Part shown: piece after piece, positions 57,698 through 64,000 of the stretch
Position numbering within the stretch: the stretch's first letter is position 1
How the letters are laid out: each line of letters opens with the position of its first letter
Source of the DNA: Desulfuromonas sp.
GTDB lineage: Bacteria; Desulfobacterota; Desulfuromonadia; Desulfuromonadales; BM103
Direction of reading: 5' to 3'
DNA length: 64,000 nucleotides
NCBI GenBank assembly: GCA_012026975.1
Contig: VEPG01000008.1
Coordinates: forward strand, 1 to 64,000
Translations under genes and position numbers: made by a program
Notes under the pieces: generated by a model
What the model saw: only the letters and a program-made list of their open reading frames with translations
What the model was told of the DNA's origin: nothing
The model's database searches: none

Positions 57698-58612
57698 TCA
57701 ATCGCGCGGCACTGCCAGCATCCGATCGAGCGCCAGCTTCGCCCGCTCGCGGACCTCGGCGGGCACGGTAATGCGTGGGCTCATGGTCAGGAGCGCCGCG
57801 CGGACATCCTCGAGGGAGGTCAGCTTCATGTTCGGGCAGATCAGCCGGGTCGTCGGCAGAATGAACTCTTTCCCCGGATTTTCCAGGCGCAGGCGATAGA
57901 GGATTCCTGCCTCGGTGCCGACGATGAACTGTCTGGCCGGGTTCTGCCGGGCATAGTCGTACATGCCGCTGGTCGAGCAGATATGGTGGGCAAGGTCGAG
58001 GATCTCCGGCGGACATTCAGGATGGGCCATGAAGACCGCGTCCGGGTAGTCGGCCAGCGCCCGCTTGATATCTTCGACCGCCAGCCGGTCATGGGTCGGG
58101 CAGTAGCCGTCCCACAGGTGGCAACGCTTGCCGGTATGGCGGGCGATGTACATGCCAAGATTGCGATCGGGGGTCAGGATGACCTCGTCCGCGGCGAGGG
58201 AGTTGACCACCCGCACGGCGTTGGCGCTGGTACAGCAGATGTCGCTCTCGGCCTTGACCGCGGCACTGGAGTTGACATAGGTGACCACCGGCGCGCCGGG
58301 ATGGCGCTCGCGCATCAGCCTCACCCCGTCCGGGGTGATCATGTCGGCCATCGGGCAGCCGGCATCGGCACGAGGGATCAGAACCGTCTTCTCCGGCGCG
58401 AGGATCGCCGCGCTCTCGGCCATGAAATGTACGCCGCAAAAGACGATGACCTGCTTGTCGGTGCGGGCCGCTTCCTGCGAAAGGCCGAGGGAGTCGCCGC
58501 AGATGTCGGCCAGAGCCTGGATTTCGTCGCGCTGGTAGTTGTGGGCCAGAATCAGGGCATCGCGCTCGGCAGCCAGGCGGCGGATTTCCTGAATGAGTTC
58601 GGTGTGGGGCAT
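57698..58612 (-). CDS. nadA: Quinolinate synthase A
   Basis: This 304-residue protein has [20 protein letters not shown] at the substrate site, the candidate 4Fe-4S ligands Cys126/127 (SDICCTSAN), Cys200 (HPEC) and Cys259 (CPNMKLTS), and [13 protein letters not shown] and VFMAHPECP motifs. It condenses dihydroxyacetone phosphate with iminoaspartate in NAD synthesis. The length and three cysteine sites are normal for the family. No nadB or nadC is adjacent. Confidence 0.95.
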   Translation of the reverse strand: MPHTELIQEIRRLAAERDALILAHNYQRDEIQALADICGDSLGLSQEAARTDKQVIVFCGVHFMAESAAILAPEKTVLIPRADAGCPMADMITPDGVRLMRERHPGAPVVTYVNSSAAVKAESDICCTSANAVRVVNSLAADEVILTPDRNLGMYIARHTGKRCHLWDGYCPTHDRLAVEDIKRALADYPDAVFMAHPECPPEILDLAHHICSTSGMYDYARQNPARQFIVGTEAGILYRLRLENPGKEFILPTTRLICPNMKLTSLEDVRAALLTMSPRITVPAEVRERAKLALDRMLAVPRD

Positions 58613-58694
58613 GCGGAGCCTATCCTTATCGGGCGTAAGTTCGCAATCCTATGGCAAAAGCCCTGATATGTCAAACATTTATCCCGCAGCATGC

Positions 58695-58723
58695 TTGACA
58701 GCGCGCGCGCCAGCCGGTATCCT
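58695..58723 (+). promoter_or_regulatory. Promoter of tatBC
   Basis: A perfect TTGACA (58695-58700) and TATCCT (58718-58723) are exactly 17 bp apart, with an alternating GC spacer, about 48 bp before tatB. Confidence 0.7.
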
Positions 58724-58770
58724 CAGCAGACTCCATTGACGGGGTCTAATTGCTGGCAAGGTTGATTTGA

Positions 58771-59157
58771 ATGTTCGGTATTGGTTTCCCGGAACTGCTT
58801 CTGATCGCGGTGATCGCCCTGGTGGTCATCGGCCCGAAACGCCTCCCTGACCTGGCCAAAGCGTTGGGACGGGGATTTGCCGAATTCCGCCGTGCTACCG
58901 ACGAACTCAAGCAAACTTTCGAGGAGGAGGCACGGGCGGCCCGCTCCCAGGAACTACGCCAGAAATTGCTGGACGAGGGGAAGATCCGCCCGCCGGATAC
59001 CTTCGATCCGTATCCGGCGGAAGCGAACGCGGGGACGGAAAGTTCTCCGGCTGAAACCGCGAGCTCCCAACCGGTGGTAACGGCTGACGCAACGGTCGAC
59101 GTTGCCGCCCCGGCGGCCACAACCGACACCGCCCGCCCGGAGCAGAAACATGGATGA
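58771..59157 (+). CDS. tatB: Sec-independent translocase subunit TatB
   Basis: This 128-residue protein has the TatA/B N terminus [21 protein letters not shown] with the membrane helix, then [20 protein letters not shown] amphipathic helix and an acidic, Ala/Pro-rich tail. The Glu after the helix start (FPELLLI) and the length favour TatB over TatA. It works with TatC in twin-arginine export. It overlaps tatC by 8 bp. No tatA is nearby. Confidence 0.88.
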   Translation: MFGIGFPELLLIAVIALVVIGPKRLPDLAKALGRGFAEFRRATDELKQTFEEEARAARSQELRQKLLDEGKIRPPDTFDPYPAEANAGTESSPAETASSQPVVTADATVDVAAPAATTDTARPEQKHG

Positions 59158-59911
59158 CGGCCGCATGTCGCTGATGCAGCACCTTGAAGAGCTGCGCAAA
59201 CGGGTGGTGCGGGCGTTCGTCGCCTGGTTCATCGCCTTCATGATTTGCTACAACTACGCAGAGCAGATGTACCTGCTGATCTCCAAACCGTTGCGTGACG
59301 CCCTGCCAGCCGGAACCAAGCTGGTCTTTCTGACCGCCACCGAACCGTTTTTCGCCTACATGAAAATCGGCGCCTTCGCCGGGCTGCTGGTCACCCTGCC
59401 ATACATCTTCTGGCAGTTGTGGGGGTTCATTGCCCCCGGCCTGTACGCTCACGAAAAACGTTACGTCATCCCGTTTGTCGTGCTCAGCTCGGGGTGCTTC
59501 CTGGCCGGCACCGCCTTCGGCTTTATCGTCGCCTTCCCGCTGATGTTCGGCTTCCTGGTCCAGGCCGGCACCGCCGGCGGCGAGGTCCTGCCGATGCTCT
59601 CCATGGGCAGCTACCTGTCGCTCGCCGGGCAGATGCTGCTGGCCTTCGGCATTACCTTCGAGCTGCCGATCGTGATCCTGTTCCTTGCCCGCATCGGCTT
59701 GATCGGCTATCCGCTGCTCGCCCGCAATCGCAAGTATGCCCTGCTGATCTGCTTCATCCTCGGCGCGATCTTCTCTCCCCCCGACGTGGTCTCGCAGACC
59801 GTGCTGGCCGTGCCGATGTTCATCCTCTACGAAGTCGGCATCTGGCTGGCGTTCTTCTTCGGCAAGAAAAAACCGGTCACGGCCGACGAAGAAAAGGCTC
59901 TGGCCTCCTAG
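59150..59911 (+). CDS. tatC: Twin-arginine translocase subunit TatC
   Basis: This 253-residue six-helix protein has [20 protein letters not shown] (about 7-26) with the signal-binding Glu residues, [21 protein letters not shown], and [20 protein letters not shown]. The last helices ([19 protein letters not shown]) also match. It binds twin-arginine signal peptides. It overlaps tatB, and its stop overlaps that of the convergent DsbA-like gene by 4 bp. Confidence 0.95.
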   Translation: MDDGRMSLMQHLEELRKRVVRAFVAWFIAFMICYNYAEQMYLLISKPLRDALPAGTKLVFLTATEPFFAYMKIGAFAGLLVTLPYIFWQLWGFIAPGLYAHEKRYVIPFVVLSSGCFLAGTAFGFIVAFPLMFGFLVQAGTAGGEVLPMLSMGSYLSLAGQMLLAFGITFELPIVILFLARIGLIGYPLLARNRKYALLICFILGAIFSPPDVVSQTVLAVPMFILYEVGIWLAFFFGKKKPVTADEEKALAS

Positions 59912-60750
59912 CGTTTCGCGCGCGCCACTTCCCGGTCGACAAGCGCCTGCACCCCCGGCAGGCTGCGTTCGCGCAGCAGTTTGCCGTTGAGAAACACCGT
60001 CGGCGTCCCCTGCACCCCGGCTTGTTGGCCGAGCTCCTGGTCGCGCAGCACCTCGTCGCGCAGCTTCTGGGCGTTGCGGTCCTTGTCGAAGCGCGCCAGA
60101 TCCAGCCCGGCCTCCTTGGCCAGGGCGCGAATCTTCTCCTCGCTCAGCTGGCTGGAGTTGGCGAAGAGCAGATCGTGCATCGGCCAGAATTTGCCCTGCT
60201 CGCGCGCCGCCAGGCTGGCCAGCGCGGCCGGCAGGGCAAAATTGTGCATGCGCAGGGGAAATTGCTTGAAAACCACGCGCACCTTGCCGGGGTTCTTGGC
60301 CAGGATCTCATCGACAAACGGCACCAGCCGCGAACAGTAGGGACACTGAAAATCGCTGAACACCGTGAGGGTTACCGGCGCGCCGTCAGGACCCTTGACC
60401 GGCGAATTGAGGACCGGCAGCGTCTGCAGCACGGCAACTTCGACAACGCGCAACTCCTGGCCGGCGGTCACGTACAACCGGTCCCCTTCCGGGGAGATGG
60501 CCAAGCGTTCGGCCTCGGGCGCCACGGTGAAGTGCTCTATAAACTCCCCTGCCGGCGAGAGAATCTGCACCTCCCCGCCCTTGAGCAGGACAAACAGCTT
60601 CGAGCCGTCAAGCGTGGCCGCCACGTCGAGGGCCGCATTCGGTAGACGCAGTGTCTGCGTTCCCTCCACCTGCATGGCGGCACCGGCCGGCAGCACCGAG
60701 CAAAGCATCAGCAACAGGAGTCCTCCCCATAGCGACCAAATCTTGCACAT
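59908..60750 (-). CDS. DsbA-like thiol oxidoreductase with N-terminal beta-rich domain
   Basis: This 280-residue exported protein has a signal peptide ending PAGAA, then about 80 residues of WD40-like strands (ALDVAATLDGSKLFVLLKGG, AISPEGDRLYVTAG), and a DsbA/thioredoxin domain with CPYC (136-139) in FSDFQCPYC and GTPTVFLNG cis-Pro loop. The extra domain may guide substrates. Best start is the ATG at 60750, with AAGGAGGTG before it. It is divergent from the ABC genes. Confidence 0.85.
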   Translation of the reverse strand: MCKIWSLWGGLLLLMLCSVLPAGAAMQVEGTQTLRLPNAALDVAATLDGSKLFVLLKGGEVQILSPAGEFIEHFTVAPEAERLAISPEGDRLYVTAGQELRVVEVAVLQTLPVLNSPVKGPDGAPVTLTVFSDFQCPYCSRLVPFVDEILAKNPGKVRVVFKQFPLRMHNFALPAALASLAAREQGKFWPMHDLLFANSSQLSEEKIRALAKEAGLDLARFDKDRNAQKLRDEVLRDQELGQQAGVQGTPTVFLNGKLLRERSLPGVQALVDREVARAKR

Positions 60751-60867
60751 GCGTTGACACCTCCTTGGGTACCGGCTCATGGCCGACATCTAGTTAACGG
60801 TTTACCATGCGGATGGCCTCCCGTCCAGCGCTTGACAACCCAGGCCGCCGCCGGCATAAAGAAGTAT

Positions 60868-61800
60868 ATGAGCGTTCCTGCCCTCGCCATACGCGATCTC
60901 TCCAAGCACTACGACGGCCAACCCGCAGTCAAGGGACTTTCCTTCAGCATCGATCCCGGCGAGATTTTCGGTCTGCTCGGACCGAACGGCGCGGGGAAAA
61001 GCACGACCATCAACATGATCGCCGGGGTGACCCGGATCGGCGGCGGCACGATCGAAGTGTTCGGCCACGACAACCGGCGCGATTACCGGGTAACCCGGCG
61101 CCTGGTCGGAGTCATGCACCAGGAAGTGGTCATCGACAATTTCTTCACCATCGACCAGACCCTCAAATTCCACGCCGGCTACTACGGGGTGCGTGTCGAT
61201 CCGGCCTGGCGCGAACGGCTGATCGAGCGGCTCGGTCTCGGCCCGCACCTGCACAAGGTGATGATCAAGCTCTCCGGGGGGCTCAAGCGTCGCTTCATGA
61301 TCGCCAAGGCGATGCTCCACAAGCCGCGCCTGCTGATCCTCGACGAGCCAACCGCCGGGGTCGACGTGGAACTGCGCCACACCCTGTGGGAGTTCGTGCA
61401 CGAGATCAACCGCGAGGGAACCACCATCCTCCTCACCACCCACTACCTCGAGGAAGCCGAGCAGATGTGCGACCGCATCGCCATCATGCACCACGGCGAG
61501 CTGATCGCCCTGGAAGCCACCGGCGCCCTGGTCGAGCGCCTTGGCACCCGCGGTGTGATCGTGCATCTGCGCGAACCCGCGGAGACGCTCCCGGCCGAAC
61601 TGCTGGCGTGGGGCGCCCGGCTCGACGACGGCGGCAGCAGCATCCGTCTGACTCTGCCGCCGCCGCGGACCACCGGCGACCTGCTCGATCTGCTTGGCCG
61701 GTACGAGATGCCGGTCGCCGACCTCGAAACCAAACGGGCCGGGCTGGAGGAGGTTTTTCTGCAGATCACCAAGGCCGCCCCGGCCAACGGCGGAGAATAG
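60868..61800 (+). CDS. ABC-2 type exporter ATPase (YadG-like)
   Basis: This 310-residue ATPase has Walker A GPNGAGKSTTI (about 40-50), signature LSGGLKRR and Walker B LLILDEPTAGVD. The ABC-2 style signature (LSGGLKRRFMIAKAML) and C-terminal extension fit daunorubicin/YadG-type exporters. It starts at 60868 within AT-rich AAAGAAGTAT and is followed by its permease after 2 bp. Substrate unknown. Confidence 0.9.
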   Translation: MSVPALAIRDLSKHYDGQPAVKGLSFSIDPGEIFGLLGPNGAGKSTTINMIAGVTRIGGGTIEVFGHDNRRDYRVTRRLVGVMHQEVVIDNFFTIDQTLKFHAGYYGVRVDPAWRERLIERLGLGPHLHKVMIKLSGGLKRRFMIAKAMLHKPRLLILDEPTAGVDVELRHTLWEFVHEINREGTTILLTTHYLEEAEQMCDRIAIMHHGELIALEATGALVERLGTRGVIVHLREPAETLPAELLAWGARLDDGGSSIRLTLPPPRTTGDLLDLLGRYEMPVADLETKRAGLEEVFLQITKAAPANGGE

Positions 61801-61802
61801 TG

Positions 61803-62591
61803 ATGAGCGACCAACGCCTTCCCGACTTCATCCCCTGGCTGCCGTTTTACACCCTCTTCCAGAAGGAGGTGCGGCGTTTCCTGCGGGTTGCCTCGCAAAC
61901 GCTGGTCACCCCGGTGATCACCGCCGCGCTCTACCTGTTCATCTTCGGCGCCACCCTCGGCACCCGCATCAGCGTGCTCGGGGGGTTCAGCTACGCCCAG
62001 TTCGTCATCCCCGGGCTGATCCTCATGGGGGTGATCAACAACGCCTTCTCCAATGCCGCCTCGTCGCTGTTCATGTCGCGCTACCTCGGCAACATCGTCG
62101 ACCTGCTGGTCACCCCGCTGACCCCAGCCCAGTTCATCATGGCCTACACCCTCGCCGCCATGTTGCGCGGCCTGGCGGTCGGCGTGGTGGTCTGGCTGAT
62201 CTCGCTGTTCTTCGCCACGCTTCCCTGGGCCCATCCGCTGCTGGTCGTGGCCATGGCCGTGCTTTCCAGCTTCCTCTTCGCCCAGTTCGGCATCATCACG
62301 GCGATCTACGCCAACTCCTTCGACTCCCTGGCGATGTACACCAACTTCATCCTCCTGCCACTGATCTACCTCGGCGGGGTCTTCTACCCGATCTCCATCC
62401 TCCCTCCGGCCTGGGCCGGGCTGTCGCATCTCAACCCGCTCTTCTACCTGATCGACGGCTTCCGCCATGCCCTGCTCGGCCAGGGCGATCTCTCCTTCAC
62501 TACCGCCTTTACGGTCAGCATCCTGATGGCTCTGGCCCTGTTCGCCTGGGCCGCTACTCTGATCGGCCGCAGCTACCGGCTGAGGACATAG
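61803..62591 (+). CDS. ABC-2 type permease (YadH-like)
   Basis: This 262-residue six-helix ABC-2 protein has the family ending LPLIYLGGVFYPISILPPAW before LSHLNPLFYLIDGFRHALLG. It is encoded right after the ATPase gene (2-bp gap) and forms the membrane part of the exporter. Length and motif order match YadH/NodJ-type permeases. The cargo is unknown. Confidence 0.9.
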   Translation: MSDQRLPDFIPWLPFYTLFQKEVRRFLRVASQTLVTPVITAALYLFIFGATLGTRISVLGGFSYAQFVIPGLILMGVINNAFSNAASSLFMSRYLGNIVDLLVTPLTPAQFIMAYTLAAMLRGLAVGVVVWLISLFFATLPWAHPLLVVAMAVLSSFLFAQFGIITAIYANSFDSLAMYTNFILLPLIYLGGVFYPISILPPAWAGLSHLNPLFYLIDGFRHALLGQGDLSFTTAFTVSILMALALFAWAATLIGRSYRLRT

Positions 62592-62649
62592 CCAAACCGC
62601 GGGTCCATTCCTCATCCCCACATCTCGGTTGGCCTTGCAGAATGGTCGC

Positions 62650-62677
62650 TTGACTCAAGCGGACACTCTGCTATTAT
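62650..62677 (+). promoter_or_regulatory. Promoter of the arsR gene
   Basis: TTGACT (62650-62655) and TATTAT (62672-62677) are 16 bp apart, about 28 bp before the start codon. Confidence 0.5.
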
Positions 62678-62696
62678 ATGCGCAAATACTCATATA
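62675..62696. promoter_or_regulatory. Operator-like inverted repeat before arsR
   Basis: TATATG (62675-62680) and CATATA (62691-62696) are inverted arms 10 bp apart, covering the end of the -10 element and start point. ArsR-family repressors bind such repeats and control their own gene. Confidence 0.55.
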
Positions 62697-62704
62697 GGTA
62701 ACCT

Positions 62705-63022
62705 ATGACAGAACTTACCGATACCCTGCGCGCAGACATCCTCAGGGCCATCGCTCAGGAGACCCGTCTGAGCATTCTGGAACTGTTGCGTGATGGCGAA
62801 CGTTGCGTCTGTGAAATCTTTCCGGCCATCGGCCAGGAGCAGAGCAACGTGTCGCGCCACCTCAATATGATGCAGAAGGCCGGCATCCTGACTCGTCGCA
62901 AGGACGGGCTGAAGATCTTCTACGCCATCAAGCATTCCGAGGTGCTGACCATCATCGACATGGCCGAAGCGATCATGAAGCACGAGGCCGGCAGCCGGCA
63001 TGATCTGCTGCGCGCCATCTGA
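62705..63022 (+). CDS. arsR: ArsR-family metalloregulator
   Basis: This 105-residue winged-helix repressor has RLSILELLRDGERCVCEIFP (Cys34-Val-Cys36, the arsenic-sensing CVC pair) and the recognition helix in QSNVSRHLNMMQKAGIL. The CVC motif is the signature of As(III)/Sb(III) or related metalloid sensors. It is followed 31 bp later by a permease that it probably controls. Confidence 0.9.
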   Translation: MTELTDTLRADILRAIAQETRLSILELLRDGERCVCEIFPAIGQEQSNVSRHLNMMQKAGILTRRKDGLKIFYAIKHSEVLTIIDMAEAIMKHEAGSRHDLLRAI

Positions 63023-63053
63023 CCGTTTGCACGCATAATTCTGGATTCCATCG

Positions 63054-64000
63054 ATGTTCACCTTCCTTGAAACCTTTGCCGATCTGGTCGTGATTCGCCT
63101 GCTGGGGCTGGATCGGGCCACGCACCTTGGCGGAGCCCTGCATTTCTTCATCTACGACACGCTGAAGATCTTCATCCTCCTCGCCACCATCATCTTCTGC
63201 GTCGCCATCGTCCGCTCCTGGTTTCCGCCGGAGCGGACCAAACGGATTCTTGCTCATGAACGGGAATACGTCGGCAACGTCATGGCGGCACTGCTCGGCA
63301 TCGTCACCCCGTTCTGCTCCTGCTCGGCGGTGCCGCTCTTTATCGGCTTCGTCGAATCGGGGGTGCCGCTGGGGGTGACCTTCTCCTTTCTGATCTCCTC
63401 GCCGATGGTCAACGAAGTGGCCCTGATCCTGCTGTGGGGGATGTTCGGCTGGCGGATCTCCCTGATCTACATCGGCACGGGCCTCGTGGTGGCGATCGTC
63501 GCCGGCATCGTCATCGGCCGGCTGAAGATGGAGAAGTGCGTCCAGGATTACGTCTGGGAGATCAAGGTTGGGGATGTCGCTGTTGCCGAGCGGAATTGGC
63601 CGGAACGCTTCGCCTACGCCCGCGGCTACACCAGCGGTCTGCTGAAAAAGATCTGGCCCTATGTGGTGATCGGCATCGGCATCGGCGCCTTCATCCACGG
63701 CTACGTGCCGCAGGACTTTTTGGTCAAATGGGCCGGACGCGACAATCCCTTGGCGGTGCCACTGGCGGTCGCTCTCGGCGTGCCGCTCTACGCCAACGCC
63801 GCCGGGGTGATCCCCATCGTCCAGGCGCTGACCGCCAAGGGGATGGCGATCGGCACGGTGCTCGCCTTCATGATGGCGGTCACCGCCTTGTCGCTGCCGG
63901 AGGCGGTGATTTTGAGCAATGTCCTGAAAAAACCGTTGCTGGCGACCTTCTTCGGGGTGGTGGCCGTGGCGATCACCATGGTTGGCTACCTGTTCAACGT
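63054..64000 (+). CDS. Permease of the ArsP/DUF318 group (runs off window)
   Basis: This is an open frame of at least 315 residues with no stop before 64000. It has about eight membrane helices, GIVTPFCSCSAVPLFIGFVE with a CSC site for a metal or metalloid, FLISSPMVNEVALILLWG and a later PLYANAAGVIPIVQAL. The family exports organoarsenicals or other soft-metal species. Placement behind arsR and the CxC pair support this, but the substrate is inferred. The start ATG at 63054 is close to arsR. Confidence 0.78.
   Translation, partial: MFTFLETFADLVVIRLLGLDRATHLGGALHFFIYDTLKIFILLATIIFCVAIVRSWFPPERTKRILAHEREYVGNVMAALLGIVTPFCSCSAVPLFIGFVESGVPLGVTFSFLISSPMVNEVALILLWGMFGWRISLIYIGTGLVVAIVAGIVIGRLKMEKCVQDYVWEIKVGDVAVAERNWPERFAYARGYTSGLLKKIWPYVVIGIGIGAFIHGYVPQDFLVKWAGRDNPLAVPLAVALGVPLYANAAGVIPIVQALTAKGMAIGTVLAFMMAVTALSLPEAVILSNVLKKPLLATFFGVVAVAITMVGYLFN

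Noticed and set aside
57673-57701. TTGACA-17-TTTTAG as an mfd promoter
   Set aside because: The -10 matches only half of the consensus; too weak to call.

Overview
The window is 64 kb of GC-rich bacterial chromosome with about 65 genes. The content points to the Desulfuromonadales (Geobacter and Desulfuromonas relatives, formerly Deltaproteobacteria). The main reasons are a gene pair matching the Geobacter SfrB/SfrA NADPH oxidoreductase in the same order, several small diiron proteins, a NikK/NikMN/NikQ/NikO-type metal uptake operon, DUF116 after def-fmt, and PilZ and minor-pilin genes. This is inference from family memory; no 16S gene is present. I see no tRNA or rRNA gene, no CRISPR array, no prophage and no transposase.

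Layout. 1-900: the end of an unrecognised gene and a brnTA toxin-antitoxin pair. 937-5223: a minus-strand minor-pilin operon (PilV, PilW, PilX, short PilY1, FimT/GspH). 5281-7479: radC, a ferritin-like protein overlapping a small cytochrome c, and a PilZ protein. 7628-14813: poly(A) polymerase-like pcnB, a MoxR/DUF58/transglutaminase operon, folK, a small YHS-type protein, transaldolase and a MORN-repeat protein. 14944-25534: DUF1302 porin-like, DUF1329, YCF48-like and RND permease genes, followed by a FadN-type fused beta-oxidation enzyme and a thiolase. This set looks like a system for moving and degrading a hydrophobic acyl compound. 25678-29927: a degenerate receiver protein, a tautomerase and the nickel/cobalt uptake operon behind a palindromic operator. 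30104-40920: sucCD, def-fmt-DUF116, htpX, rsmB, rpe-nudix-methionine synthase/MTHFR fusion, a glutaredoxin and a lipoprotein. 41067-45847: sfrB-sfrA-cupin. 45953-47774: a 29-residue membrane peptide, a protein with eight CxxC-type knuckles, rubrerythrin and an unknown protein. 47761-58612: uvrA-pdxA, PilZ, two peptidyl-prolyl isomerases with mfd, and nadA. 58771-64000: tatBC, a DsbA-like protein, an ABC-2 exporter, and an ArsR regulator with a permease that runs off the window.

The most unusual signals are non-coding. A roughly 120-bp element occurs twice (21723-21842 and, inverted, 46181-46301). In both places it starts at the stop codon of a gene and has the same orientation relative to that gene. 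Its outermost bases differ between copies but stay complementary within each copy, as a conserved folded 3' element or a small inverted-repeat mobile element would. A second family, the GTAGGGGCG hairpins, occurs between genes at 13467-13514. A perfect 24-bp palindrome of similar type lies inside uvrA, where it is translated in frame. Clear promoter, operator and terminator structures flank several operons (brnTA, nik, sfr, arsR, tat) and are listed individually.
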